This document shows positions 35,355 to 44,331 of a DNA stretch of 64,000 nt, in pieces. The translations under genes and the position numbers were made by a program. Below the pieces are notes generated by a model that had not been told where the DNA came from, ran no database searches, and saw only the letters and a list, made by a program, of their open reading frames with translations. Origin of the DNA: Pseudomonadota bacterium (GTDB lineage Bacteria > Pseudomonadota > Alphaproteobacteria > Rhodospirillales > Magnetospirillaceae); NCBI GenBank assembly GCA_021847015.1, contig JAJZVW010000005.1:62001-126000 (forward strand), in the 5' to 3' direction. How positions within the stretch are numbered: position 1 is the first letter of the stretch; every line of letters starts with the position of its first letter.

Positions 35355-36322
35355 AGGACGAACTGGAGCGTGGCGGCCATCAGGTCGTGATGGTCACACC
35401 CGATCGCTTCCGCACCGTGCCGTGTCCGAGCTATCCCGAAATCCGGCTGGCGGTGGCCTCCGGGCGCCAGCTCGCGCGCCGGATCGAGGAAGCCCAGCCC
35501 TGCGCGATCCACATCGCCACCGAAGGTCCGCTCGGCTGGGCCGCGCGCAGTTATTGTCTCCGCCGCGAGCTGCCGTTCACCTCCGCCTATCACACCCGTT
35601 TCCCGGAATATGTCCAGGCCCGCTGGCGTGTGCCGCTCCGTTTGTCGTATGCGGTGATGCGCCGCTTCCATGGAGCCTCCGCGCGGGTGATGGTGGCGAC
35701 CCAGGGCATCGAGGAGGAGTTGCGCCAGCGCGGTTTCGCCAATCTCGGCCGCTGGACGCGGGGCGTCGATGTCGACCTGTTCCATCCCCGTCCCGAAATG
35801 AAGGGGCCGGCCGGGCCGCTGCCGAATTTGCCGCGCCCGATCTTCCTCTATGTGGGGCGCGTGGCGGTCGAAAAAAACGTCGAGGCTTTTCTCGCCTTGG
35901 ACCTGCCGGGCACCAAGGTGGTGGTCGGCGACGGGCCGCAGATGGCCGATCTCAGCCGGCGCTTTCCGGCGGCGGTGTTCCGGGGCGCCCGATCGGGCGA
36001 GGATTTGGCGCGACATTACGCCGCCGCGGACGTGTTCGTCTTTCCCAGCCGGACCGACACGTTCGGTCTGGTTCTCCTCGAAGCCCTGGCGTCGGGCCTG
36101 CCGGTGGCGGCCTTCCCGGTGCCCGGTCCGCTCGACGTCGTCGGCGGCGCGCGGGTCGGCGTCCTGTCCGATGACCTTCGGGCGGCGGCGCGGGCGGCGT
36201 TGGCCCTCTCGCCCGCGGCGTGCCGAGCCCACGCCGAGACTTATTCGTGGCAGATGTCCGCCAGCCAGTTCCTGGACAACCTTTCGCCCTTCGAAAGCTC
36301 AGCCTGGCGCGGCGCCGCCTGA
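35282..36322 (+). CDS. GT4-family glycosyltransferase (SqdX/mannosyltransferase-like)
   Basis: A 346-residue GT-B glycosyltransferase. It begins MRILVVSDAWYPQVNGVVRTL, the N-domain typical of the alpha-mannosyl and sulfoquinovosyl-type enzymes, and has FPEYVQARWR and the C-domain segments ILYVGRVAVEKNVEAF (here FLYVGRVAVEKN), VVGDGPQMADL and FPSRTDTFGLVLLEALASGLPV. The ATG at 35282 has GGAGAAG upstream. It most likely glycosylates a membrane lipid, as partner of the LpxH-like protein. Donor and acceptor are unknown. Confidence 0.87.
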   Translation: MRILVVSDAWYPQVNGVVRTLHALKDELERGGHQVVMVTPDRFRTVPCPSYPEIRLAVASGRQLARRIEEAQPCAIHIATEGPLGWAARSYCLRRELPFTSAYHTRFPEYVQARWRVPLRLSYAVMRRFHGASARVMVATQGIEEELRQRGFANLGRWTRGVDVDLFHPRPEMKGPAGPLPNLPRPIFLYVGRVAVEKNVEAFLALDLPGTKVVVGDGPQMADLSRRFPAAVFRGARSGEDLARHYAAADVFVFPSRTDTFGLVLLEALASGLPVAAFPVPGPLDVVGGARVGVLSDDLRAAARAALALSPAACRAHAETYSWQMSASQFLDNLSPFESSAWRGAA

Positions 36323-36393
36323 GAGTTTGTGACGGAATGCCCATTCCGCTCGATTTCCACGGAAAAACGCCAATGTTTTCAGTGGGCGGCGCA

Positions 36394-37206
36394 TCACCCC
36401 AGCAGGGCGCGCGTCAGCAGGCCGCCGCCCACCAGGATGCGCCAGAGGGCGAAGGGGGCATACGAGCGTGTCTCGACCCAGGCCATCAATCCCGCCACCG
36501 CCAGCAGGGCGGCGATTCCGGCGACGACGGCCGCCAGCGCCAGGTCCGCGGATACCGTCAGGCCGGCGCGATGCGCTTGCCAGAATTCCGCCGATGCCGA
36601 AAAGACCAGGCTAGGCAGAAGCAGCAGCAGCGAGAAGCGGGCGGACGCCGGCCGTTCGTAGCCCATCAGGCGCTGCGCCGTGATGGTGATGCCCACCCGG
36701 GAGATGCCGGGGACGGCGGCTGCGGCCTGGAGCAGGCCGATGGCGAAGGCACCCCGGTAGCTCATGTGCTCGATCCGCTTCACCCGCACGCCCAAGCGGT
36801 CGCCGGCCAGCAGAAACAAGCCGAACACCAGCAGGGATACGGCGGCGGCGTGGGGCGTGGTCGCCGCCGCTCCCAACAGCCGGGCGAATGTCCAACCCAG
36901 GACCAGCGCGGGCACGGCGGCGGCGGCCAGGCGGAGAAAAGCGCGGCTGCCGCCGTCCGGGCGGCCTTTGGCCAGTTTCCACAGGCCGGAGCCGATCTCC
37001 AGCACGTCCCGCCAGAAATAGAGGGCCAAGGCGGCGGCGATCCCCAAATCCGCGGCGGCGGCCACGGCCGCGCTGGCATCCCTTCCGTCCGGCGAAAGCC
37101 CGGGGAGGAAGGCCAGATGGCCGGAGGCGCTGATCGGCAGAACCTCGGCGATTCCCCGAAACAGCGCAAAAATCACCATGTCGAGGAGCGTCACGGCATC
37201 CCCCAT
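36394..37206 (-). CDS. uppP: Undecaprenyl-diphosphatase UppP/BacA
   Basis: Dephosphorylates undecaprenyl diphosphate to recycle the carrier lipid of cell-wall synthesis; low-level bacitracin resistance is a side effect. From ATG 37206 it has 270 residues with eight hydrophobic helices and the two family motifs, GIAEVLPISASGHL and PGISRVGITITAQRLMGY. The usual E-F-L-P-I-S-S-T is altered to EVLPISAS. Upstream in-frame starts to 37308 reach into the family B repeat and are not used. Confidence 0.88.
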   Translation of the reverse strand: MGDAVTLLDMVIFALFRGIAEVLPISASGHLAFLPGLSPDGRDASAAVAAAADLGIAAALALYFWRDVLEIGSGLWKLAKGRPDGGSRAFLRLAAAAVPALVLGWTFARLLGAAATTPHAAAVSLLVFGLFLLAGDRLGVRVKRIEHMSYRGAFAIGLLQAAAAVPGISRVGITITAQRLMGYERPASARFSLLLLLPSLVFSASAEFWQAHRAGLTVSADLALAAVVAGIAALLAVAGLMAWVETRSYAPFALWRILVGGGLLTRALLG

Positions 37207-37291
37207 CCCCAAACCGCACCCTGTATACCATTCGGATAGGGCGGCCGGAAAGCCGGGATTGACGCTGGCCATGCCGGAGGGAAGCGGGCGC

Positions 37292-37355
37292 GAGGGTTGC
37301 GGGAACACAATACTTAATTCACGCGTGAATTAAGTATTGTGTCCCCGTAACCCTT
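37292..37355. repeat. Family B palindrome, second copy
   Basis: Two 32-bp arms (37292-37323, 37324-37355) match as inverted repeats at 29 of 32 positions. The shared core is ACACAATACTTAATTCACG and its complement, as at 16731-16860. The outer bases (GAGGGTTGCGGG against CCCGTAACCCTT) differ from those of the other copy but are again mirrored. It lies between uppP and leuB. Confidence 0.85.
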
Positions 37356-37400
37356 CATACCCCCGTACCTCACGCTTCCGTCGAAACGCGCCGGGGACCG

Positions 37401-38507
37401 TCAGGCCATCTTGTCCAGTTCGCGGACGATGGCCTCGCCCATGACGGTCGTCGACACCTTGGCCTTGCCCGGCTGCATGATGTCGGCGGTGCGCAGGCCA
37501 CCCTTCAGCACGTTCTTGACGGCGGCGTCGATCATGTCGGCCTCGGCGGCCATGTCGAAGGAGTAGCGCAGGCACATGCCGAAGCTGAGCACGGTGGCCA
37601 GCGGGTTGGCGATGTCCTTGCCGGCGATGTCCGGGGCCGAGCCGTGAATGGGCTCGTAAAGGGCCTTGCGGCGTCCCTGGGCATCCTCGGCACCCAGGCT
37701 GGCCGACGGCAACATGCCGAGCGAGCCGGTCAGCATGGCAGCGCAGTCGGAGAGGATGTCGCCGAAGGTGTTTTCGGTCACCATGACGTCGAACTGCTTG
37801 GGATTGCGCACCAACTGCATGGCGGCGTTGTCCACGTACATGTGGCTCAGCTCGACGTCGGGGTACTCGGCCTGCTGCAGCTTGATCATCTCCTCGCGCC
37901 ACAGGACCGTGCATTCCAGCACGTTGGCTTTGTCGACCGAGCACACCTTCTTGTTGCGCTTGCGCGCCAGTTCGAAAGCGACGCGGCCGATGCGCTGGAT
38001 TTCGGACGTCGTGTAGGAGAGCGTGTTGAAGCCCCGGCGCTGGCCGTCGGGAAGCTGCTCGATACCGCGCGGCTCGCCGAAATAGAGGCCGCCGGTCAAT
38101 TCGCGCACGATCATCATGTCGAGGCCGGCGACCACTTCCGGCTTGAGCGTCGAGGCCTCCACCAGGGCGTCGAACACCACCGCCGGGCGCAGATTGGCGA
38201 ACAGGCCCATGTCCTTGCGGATCTTCAACAGACCGCGCTCGGGCTTCTTGTCGAAGGGCAGGCCGTCCCATTTGGGGCCACCGACCGCGCCCAGCAGGAC
38301 CGCGTCGGCGGCCATGGCGTCGGTCAGGGTGGAATCAGCCAGCGGCGTGCCGTGGACGTCGTAGGCCGCGCCGCCGATCAGGCCCTCGGTGACGTCGAAA
38401 GCGACGCCCCGCTTCTTGGCCATCCACTCGATGATCCGGCGCACCTGGGCCATGACCTCGACCCCGATGCCGTCACCGGGCAGGATGAGAAGCTTTTTCG
38501 CCGCCAT
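37401..38507 (-). CDS. leuB: 3-isopropylmalate dehydrogenase
   Basis: NAD-dependent oxidative decarboxylation in leucine synthesis. 368 residues begin [21 protein letters not shown], with the active-site tract [12 protein letters not shown] in the form [20 protein letters not shown], and the metal-site region [14 protein letters not shown]. LeuD lies 93 bp upstream on the same strand, but leuC is separated from leuD by a two-partner-secretion remnant. Confidence 0.96.
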   Translation of the reverse strand: MAAKKLLILPGDGIGVEVMAQVRRIIEWMAKKRGVAFDVTEGLIGGAAYDVHGTPLADSTLTDAMAADAVLLGAVGGPKWDGLPFDKKPERGLLKIRKDMGLFANLRPAVVFDALVEASTLKPEVVAGLDMMIVRELTGGLYFGEPRGIEQLPDGQRRGFNTLSYTTSEIQRIGRVAFELARKRNKKVCSVDKANVLECTVLWREEMIKLQQAEYPDVELSHMYVDNAAMQLVRNPKQFDVMVTENTFGDILSDCAAMLTGSLGMLPSASLGAEDAQGRRKALYEPIHGSAPDIAGKDIANPLATVLSFGMCLRYSFDMAAEADMIDAAVKNVLKGGLRTADIMQPGKAKVSTTVMGEAIVRELDKMA

Positions 38508-38600
38508 GTCACACCTTCTGGTCAGAATTAAAAAACCGGGATGTCTGGGTAGCGCCTGGAGGAGGCACCGGTCAATCCTTGTAGCGCCCCCCGCGGGCCG

Positions 38601-39206
38601 TCACAGCCATGCCGTACCGGCGCGGCGCCGGGCCTCGAAGGCGGCGATCTTGTCGGCCTTCTGGAGGGTCAGCCCGATATCGTCCAGTCCGTTCAGCAGG
38701 CAGTGCTTGCGGAACGGGTCGATGTCGAAGGAAACGCATCCTCCGTCCGGGCCGCGGATTTCCTGGCGCTCCAGGTCGATGGTGACGGTGGCGTTGGCGC
38801 CCCGCTCGGCATCGTCCATCAGCTTGTCCAGCTGCTCCTGCGGCAGCTTTATCGGCAGGATGCCGTTCTTGAAGCAGTTGTTGTAGAAGATGTCGGCGAA
38901 GCTGGGCGCGATGACGCAGCGGATGCCGAAATCGGCGATCGCCCAGGGCGCGTGCTCGCGGCTGGAGCCGCAGCCGAAATTGGCGCCCGCCACCAGGATC
39001 TTGGCTTGGCGGTAGGCCGGCTTGTTCAGCACGAAATCCGGGATTTCCTTGCCGTCGGGCGTATAGCGCATCTCGTCGAACAGGTTCTTGCCCAGTCCGG
39101 TGCGCTTGATGGTCTTCAGGAACTGCTTGGGGATGATCATGTCGGTATCGACGTTGATCATCGGCAGCGGCGCGGCGACGCCGGTCAGAACAGTGAACTT
39201 TTCCAT
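38601..39206 (-). CDS. leuD: 3-isopropylmalate dehydratase small subunit
   Basis: Small subunit of the LeuCD isomerase. From ATG 39206 ([31 protein letters not shown]) it has 201 residues, the normal length, with the swivel-domain segment [17 protein letters not shown]. The longer frame upstream enters the family A repeat and is not used. Its partner leuC starts at 42057, about 2.9 kb away, because of inserted foreign sequence. Confidence 0.95.
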   Translation of the reverse strand: MEKFTVLTGVAAPLPMINVDTDMIIPKQFLKTIKRTGLGKNLFDEMRYTPDGKEIPDFVLNKPAYRQAKILVAGANFGCGSSREHAPWAIADFGIRCVIAPSFADIFYNNCFKNGILPIKLPQEQLDKLMDDAERGANATVTIDLERQEIRGPDGGCVSFDIDPFRKHCLLNGLDDIGLTLQKADKIAAFEARRRAGTAWL

Positions 39207-39293
39207 GGCGGTCCCTGGTCGACGGTGACTCGGAAGCGAAGCGGCCTTGCTAACCCATTTTCCTCCCGCCCGCAACGAAACGCTTGTGCGGCC

Positions 39294-39435
39294 AGCGGTT
39301 CTCATTATGCATTTTTCGCTGTCATCCCGAGCCGACGGCGAGGAATCTTTCCGGCACTTTCGCGTGAAGGATCCCTCAGTCGCTCCGCTCCCTCGGGATG
39401 ACAACATGCCCTGATGCCGCATAATGAGAACCGCT
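39294..39435. repeat. Family A repeat, type I ends, without direct repeats
   Basis: A 142-bp copy with terminal repeats AGCGGTTCTCATTATG and CATAATGAGAACCGCT, almost identical to 27736-27877. The flanking 11-mers (CTTGTGCGGCC and GATCGAACAGG) do not match, so the locus was rearranged after insertion or by recombination between copies. Its right end abuts the two-partner secretion remnant in mid-codon. Confidence 0.88.
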
Positions 39436-39436
39436 G

Positions 39437-40261
39437 ATCGAACAGGGCATCGACCAGCTCAACCGCCTGCGTTCGAACGACGCTCACGTGCAGCTGATCC
39501 CCGGGGACCAACCCGGCGACGGCCAGATCGCCATCGACAACCACCCCACCAAGTTCTGGCGCGTCACTGCCGGCGTAGACAATTCCGGACAACGAGCCAC
39601 CGGCGAGGTGCAGGCCAAAGCCTCGGCGGAAATCGAGGACTTGCTCGGCATCGATGACTATTTCGGGTTGTTCCACAATCAGAGCGAATTCGACAACGCG
39701 TCGTATCAGTCGACCAACAGCTGGACCTTGAACAGCTCGATTCCTTACGGCTATTGGCGGCTGAACACGGCCGTCAACTATATGGAATACCGCAGCCAGC
39801 TTCTCGGTCAGAACCAAACCTTCCAGACCGCGGGAACGCAGCGCTCGGCCAGTCTCGGGATCGACCGGCTGCTCTATCGCGACGGCACCGGCAAGACTTT
39901 CGCCAGCCTGTCCCTCACCTACAAAAGCGTCAGCAACAGCGTTCTCGACACCGTGACCGAGAGCAACAGCCCGAAGCTGGCGATCGTCGCGCTCGCCCTC
40001 GACGACGTGCGGCATTTGGCGACCGGCATCCTGTATTCGCGGGTGCAATGCAACGAGGGCCTCCAAATCCTGGGCGCGCGCGACGACAGCGAGTGGCCCG
40101 GCTCGCCCAAGGCCCAGTTCACCGACTATCAGGGCGACCTCTCCTACGGCCTGCCGATCGACGCCTTCCCTCTCCCCGTGACCTGGACGGCCACCAGCCA
40201 CGGCCAATGGACCACCGATTCGCTCTACAGCACCGAGCAGATCATGCTGCGGTTCCGGTGA
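39437..40261 (+). pseudogene. TpsB (ShlB/FhaC-type) two-partner secretion transporter remnant
   Basis: The frame reads [20 protein letters not shown], then FWRVTAGVDNSGQRATGE, and YGYWRLNTAVNYMEYRS, with DFYLLYRDGTGK-like barrel strands; all are family features of the outer-membrane transporter of filamentous haemagglutinin/haemolysin exporters. The N-terminal signal, helix and first POTRA domain are cut off by the family A repeat at 39294-39435. It stops at EQIMLRFR inside a short tandem repeat, so the rest of the barrel is lost. It cannot make a working transporter. Confidence 0.85.
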
Positions 40262-40308
40262 CACTGCACTAGGTTCCGGTGACACTGGGTTCCGGTGACA
40301 CTGCACTA
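40251..40308. repeat. Short tandem repeat at the TpsB/TpsA junction
   Basis: GGTTCCGGTGACACTG occurs three times (40251-40266, 40272-40287, 40288-40303); the first and third are followed by CACTA. The first copy contains the stop codon of the TpsB remnant, so the repeat marks the break-point where the barrel was truncated. Confidence 0.85.
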
Positions 40309-40352
40309 AACTCGCTCACCACTCGCGGGCGAGACATCGTCCCGCTGGCCCC

Positions 40353-40610
40353 CTGACGCTTTCGGCGGGCGGCGCGGTGTCGCTGCTGGCGGCCACCGAC
40401 AGCAGCTTCGCGCAAAGCAGCCGCTCGCACAACTCGGCCCTGTGGCAGTCGGCGGGGGAAAAGGGGCATTCCGACACCGTCGCGCGCATGATCCAGATGA
40501 CCGCCGGCGGCGGCCTGACGGTCAAGGCCGGCAAGGGCATCCTGGCCGACTACCGGAGCACCGCCGACCTCAAGGCCTCGCTGGCGGCCGACCCGGTGCA
40601 AGCGGTTCAG
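40353..40610 (+). pseudogene. TpsA filamentous haemagglutinin-like fragment
   Basis: About 85 codons in one frame read LTLSAGGAVSLLAATDSSFA, SRSHNSALWQSAGEKGHSDT and GGLTVKAGKGILADYRSTAD, typical of the haemagglutinin beta-helix repeats of exported FhaB-like proteins. No signal peptide, TPS domain or C-terminus exists. It follows the TpsB remnant in the usual TpsB-TpsA order and ends before the convergent leuC. Confidence 0.8.
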
Positions 40611-40653
40611 CCCGTCTCACATCTGCTCGGACCTACACAACAATTTACTGCCG

Positions 40654-42057
40654 TCACAGGCCGCGCACGTCGGTCAGCTTGCCGGTGATGGCGGCGGCGG
40701 CGGCCATGGCCGGGCTGACCAGATGGGTGCGTCCGCCGCGGCCCTGCCGGCCTTCGAAATTGCGGTTCGAGGTCGAGGCGGAACGCTGGCCGGGTTTGAG
40801 CTGGTCGGCGTTCATCGCCAGGCACATGGAGCAGCCCGGCTCGCGCCACTCGGCGCCGGCGGCGCGGAAGATTTCATCCAGGCCCTCGGACTCGGCCTGT
40901 TCCTTGACCAGGCCGGACCCCGGCACGACCAGGACCTGGACGTTCGGGGCGACCTTGCGGCCTTCGAGCACCGCGGCGGCGGCCCGCAGATCCTCGATGC
41001 GGCCGTTGGTGCACGAGCCGATGAACACCACGTCCACGGCGATGTCGCTGGCCGGCATGCCGGCGGCGAGGCCCATGTAGTCCAGCGCCCGCTGCACGGC
41101 CCGGCGCTTGGCCTCGTCGGCGATGTCGGCGGGGTTGGGCACGCGGCCGGTGATGGGGATGACGTCCTCGGGCGAGGTGCCCCAGGTTACCTGCGGCACC
41201 AGGGTGGCGGCGTCCAGCGTGATCTCGGCGTCGAACTGCGCGCCGTCGTCGGTGCGCAGCGTCTTCCAATAGGCCAGGGCCGCCTCCCAGGCGGCACCCT
41301 TGGGAGCCTGCGGCCGGCCGGCCAGATAGGCGAAGGTCTTGTCGTCGGGGGCGATCAGGCCGGCCCGCGCGCCGGCTTCGATGGTCATGTTGCAGACCGT
41401 CATGCGCCCTTCCATGGACAGAGCCTCGATCGCCTCGCCCGCGTACTCGACCACGTAGCCCGTGCCCCCGGCCGTGCCGATCCTGCCGATGACGGCCAGC
41501 ACGATGTCCTTGGCGGTCACTCCGGCCGGGGTCGGCCCGGCGACGGTGATGCGCATGTTCTTGGCCGGCTTCTGCACCAGGGTCTGGGTGGCCAGAACGT
41601 GCTCGACCTCGGACGTGCCGATGCCGAAGGCCAGTGCGCCGAAGGCGCCGTGGGTCGAGGTGTGCGAATCGCCGCAGACGATGGTGGTGCCGGGCAGGGT
41701 GAAGCCCTGCTCGGGGCCGACGATGTGGACCACGCCCTGGCGCACGTCGTCCGTGCGGTAATAGGGGACGCCGAACTCCTTGGCGTTGCGTTCCAGCGTT
41801 TCGACCTGGACGCGGCTCTCCTCGTTCTCGATGCCTTTCGACCGGTCCGTCGTGGGCACGTTATGGTCGGCCACCGCCAGCGTGTATTCGGGGTGGCGCA
41901 CCTTGCGCCCGGCCAGCTTCAGGCCCTCGAACGCCTGCGGGCTGGTGACCTCGTGCACGAGATGGCGGTCGATGTAGATCAGGCAGGTGCCGTCATCCTG
42001 GGCATCCACCAGATGGGCGTCCCAGATCTTGTCGAATAGCGTGCGCGGCTTGGCCAT
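40654..42057 (-). CDS. leuC: 3-isopropylmalate dehydratase large subunit
   Basis: Aconitase-family large subunit of the LeuCD isomerase, 467 residues from ATG 42057 ([17 protein letters not shown]). Cluster cysteines are in [13 protein letters not shown] and GCSMCLAMN; conserved [28 protein letters not shown] is present (in shorter parts: [20 protein letters not shown]). It is separated from leuD by the TPS remnant. Upstream it is next to a family A repeat and rplS. Confidence 0.96.
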   Translation of the reverse strand: MAKPRTLFDKIWDAHLVDAQDDGTCLIYIDRHLVHEVTSPQAFEGLKLAGRKVRHPEYTLAVADHNVPTTDRSKGIENEESRVQVETLERNAKEFGVPYYRTDDVRQGVVHIVGPEQGFTLPGTTIVCGDSHTSTHGAFGALAFGIGTSEVEHVLATQTLVQKPAKNMRITVAGPTPAGVTAKDIVLAVIGRIGTAGGTGYVVEYAGEAIEALSMEGRMTVCNMTIEAGARAGLIAPDDKTFAYLAGRPQAPKGAAWEAALAYWKTLRTDDGAQFDAEITLDAATLVPQVTWGTSPEDVIPITGRVPNPADIADEAKRRAVQRALDYMGLAAGMPASDIAVDVVFIGSCTNGRIEDLRAAAAVLEGRKVAPNVQVLVVPGSGLVKEQAESEGLDEIFRAAGAEWREPGCSMCLAMNADQLKPGQRSASTSNRNFEGRQGRGGRTHLVSPAMAAAAAITGKLTDVRGL

Positions 42058-42094
42058 GGCGGTCCCTCGAACAACACAACGGTACACGCCCCAC

Positions 42095-42177
42095 TGTCAT
42101 CCCGAGCCCACGGCGAGGGATCTTTCGGGCGGTTCCGCGTGAAAGATCCCTCGGTCGCTACGCTCCCTCGGGATGAC
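42095..42177. repeat. Family A palindrome, core only
   Basis: The inner palindrome TGTCATCCC to GGGATGACC is present, but no terminal repeats of either type are seen. It lies between leuC and rplS. Confidence 0.7.
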
Positions 42178-42204
42178 CGGAGAAGGCGTGCGGTAAGGAA
42201 GCCC

Positions 42205-42639
42205 TTACTCGCCGCTCTTGGCGGCCGCCTTGTCGGCGGCGGCGGCTTCGCGCTCGGCGGCGGAGATCTTCGCCGAGTAGCCCGTGGTCTGCTCGGCGAT
42301 GCGGGCCGCCTTGCCGCGCAGGTCGCGCAGGTAATAGAGCTTGGCCCGGCGGACGTCGCCGCGGCGGATCACTTCGATCGAGGCGATGTTGGGGGAGTAG
42401 AGCGGGAAGATACGCTCGACGCCCTCGCCGTAGGAGATCTTGCGGACGACGAACGAGCTGTTCAGGCCGTCGTTCTTGCGGGCGATGCAGACGCCCTCGT
42501 AAGCCTGGACACGCTCGCGGTTGCCTTCGACGACCTTGACGTTGACCTTCACCGTGTCGCCGGGGGCGAACTGGGGAATGGTCTTGGAATCGGTCAGCTT
42601 CGCGATCTGCTCCTGCTCGAGCTGCTCAATGATGTTCAT
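42205..42639 (-). CDS. rplS: 50S ribosomal protein L19
   Basis: 144 residues from ATG 42639 ([15 protein letters not shown]), with [33 protein letters not shown] (read as [20 protein letters not shown]) and [25 protein letters not shown]. An Ala/Lys-rich tail extends beyond the E. coli length (115). Last gene of the rpsP-rimM-trmD-rplS operon. The start at 42681 in the longer frame is not used. Confidence 0.96.
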   Translation of the reverse strand: MNIIEQLEQEQIAKLTDSKTIPQFAPGDTVKVNVKVVEGNRERVQAYEGVCIARKNDGLNSSFVVRKISYGEGVERIFPLYSPNIASIEVIRRGDVRRAKLYYLRDLRGKAARIAEQTTGYSAKISAAEREAAAADKAAAKSGE

Positions 42640-42682
42640 CCTCAAACCCTCGCTGTCCCAGTGGCCGATCGAGGCCACCATC

Positions 42683-43405
42683 TCAAAGTTTCCGTGTGGC
42701 GGCGACGTACCGGTCCCACAGGTCCGGGCGCCTCTGCCGGGTAACCTCTTCGGCCTGGCGCTTGCGCCAGTCGCGAATCCTCTCGTGGTGTCCGGAAAGC
42801 AGAACCTCCGGCACCGCCCGGCCTTCCCATGTCTGGGGCCGGGTATAGTGGGGATACTCCAGGAGGCCCCACTCGAAACTCTCCTCCGTCAGCGACTCCT
42901 CCTTCCCGACGACGCCGGGAAGGAGCCGGACGACGGCATCCAGCAGCACCAGCGCCGCGGGCTCGCCGCCCGACAGCACGAAGTCGCCGAGACTGATCTC
43001 GACGGCTCCGAAGGCCTCCAGCACCCGCTGGTCGACCCCCTCGAAGCGGCCGCAGAGGATGGTCGCCCCCGGTCCCGCCGCCAGGTCCCGCACCGTCGCC
43101 TGATCCAGCAGGCGCCCGCGCGGGGTAAGGTAGATCAGCGGCCCCGGCTCTCCGACGGAGCGGATCGCCGCGGCAACCACATCGGGACGCATCACCATGC
43201 CGGCGCCGCCCCCGAACGGAGCATCGTCGACACTGCGATGGCGGTCGGTCGCGAACGACCGGATGTCCACCGCGTCCAGGTTCCACACGCCTTCGGCCAG
43301 CGCGCGGCCGGCCAGCGAATGGCCGAGCGGACCCGGGAACATCTCGGGGAAGATGGTGAGCGCCGTGGCCCGCCACGGAACCCTAGTCCTCCCGTCCTCT
43401 GCCAC
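42683..43405 (-). CDS. trmD: tRNA (guanine(37)-N(1))-methyltransferase
   Basis: SPOUT methyltransferase that prevents frameshifting by modifying G37. 240 residues with the family segments [50 protein letters not shown] and [17 protein letters not shown]. The start is GTG at 43405, overlapping the rimM end by 23 bp; no better in-frame start was seen. It is followed by rplS. Confidence 0.95.
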   Translation of the reverse strand: MAEDGRTRVPWRATALTIFPEMFPGPLGHSLAGRALAEGVWNLDAVDIRSFATDRHRSVDDAPFGGGAGMVMRPDVVAAAIRSVGEPGPLIYLTPRGRLLDQATVRDLAAGPGATILCGRFEGVDQRVLEAFGAVEISLGDFVLSGGEPAALVLLDAVVRLLPGVVGKEESLTEESFEWGLLEYPHYTRPQTWEGRAVPEVLLSGHHERIRDWRKRQAEEVTRQRRPDLWDRYVAATRKL

Positions 43406-43919
43406 CCTCGTCGTCCTCTTCCTCAGGGGCGTAGACCGGCGGAACCGCCACTACGCGCCCGCCCTCGACATCGACCACCGGCACCGCCGCCCGGGTGAAC
43501 GGCACCATGATGCCGCCGCCCGCTCCGGCGATCTCCAGCACGTCGCCGGCGCCGAAATCGAACACCGCCTTGACGGTCCCCAATTTCGTCCCGTCCGGAG
43601 CCTCCGCCGCCAGACCCACGAGGTCGGCGACCAGGAATTCCTCCGCACCGGTCTCCGGCAGCCGCTCGCGCGCCACGAACAGTTTCGTGCCCTTGAGCGC
43701 CTCGGCCGCGTCGCGGTCCTCAACTCCATCCAGCGCCGCGATCACCAGGCCCTTGACCTGCCCGATCACGCGAAACGCGAACGTCCGCGCCGCCCTCTCG
43801 TCCTCCACCACGCCGTAGCGGCCGATATCGGCCGGCTGCTCGGTGAAGCTCTTGATCCGGACGGCACCCCTGACCCCATGCGCGCCGACGATGGCGCCGA
43901 CGCACACGCGGGCCGCCAT
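43383..43919 (-). CDS. rimM: Ribosome maturation factor RimM
   Basis: 16S rRNA processing protein with an N-terminal RimM domain and a C-terminal PRC barrel ([26 protein letters not shown]). 178 residues, starting [21 protein letters not shown] after MAAR. It lies between rpsP and trmD, the normal operon order. Confidence 0.94.
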   Translation of the reverse strand: MAARVCVGAIVGAHGVRGAVRIKSFTEQPADIGRYGVVEDERAARTFAFRVIGQVKGLVIAALDGVEDRDAAEALKGTKLFVARERLPETGAEEFLVADLVGLAAEAPDGTKLGTVKAVFDFGAGDVLEIAGAGGGIMVPFTRAAVPVVDVEGGRVVAVPPVYAPEEEDDEGGRGRED

Positions 43920-43925
43920 CGGGGC

Positions 43926-44285
43926 TTACTCGCCCGCGGCGGCGGCGGCCGCGCGATCGGCGGCTTCCTTGGCCCGCTGCTGGGCCTTGGCCTTCGGCTG
44001 GGGCTTCTTGGTCTGCTCCGGGCGGGCCGGCTTCGCCATCAGGCCGCGGTCCGAGAAGAAGCGGGCCAGACGGTCGGTGGCCTGCGCGCCGCTCGACAGC
44101 CAGTACTTGATCCGCTCCTCGTCGAGGGTCACGCGGTCGGCGTGATCGTGCGGCAGCATGGGGTTGTAGGTGCCCACCTTCTCGATGAACCGGCCGTCGC
44201 GGGGCGAACGGGAATCGGCCACCACGATGCGGTAGAACGGGCGCTTCTTGGCGCCGGCGCGGGCGAGACGAATCTTAAGCGACAT
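43926..44285 (-). CDS. rpsP: 30S ribosomal protein S16
   Basis: 119 residues with the family start [21 protein letters not shown] and [16 protein letters not shown]. The C-terminus is extended by about 35 residues rich in Ala, Lys and Gln, as in other alphaproteobacteria. First gene of the rpsP-rimM-trmD-rplS operon, downstream of ffh. Confidence 0.96.
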   Translation of the reverse strand: MSLKIRLARAGAKKRPFYRIVVADSRSPRDGRFIEKVGTYNPMLPHDHADRVTLDEERIKYWLSSGAQATDRLARFFSDRGLMAKPARPEQTKKPQPKAKAQQRAKEAADRAAAAAAGE

Positions 44286-44331
44286 CCTTCGGTCTTCCCT
44301 CTACGTCAAATCCAAAAATCGTTTCCGGCCG

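Noticed and set aside
39488-40261. Functional outer-membrane transporter gene
   Set aside because: The internal GTG is not a real start; the POTRA region and barrel end are missing, so it is a remnant.
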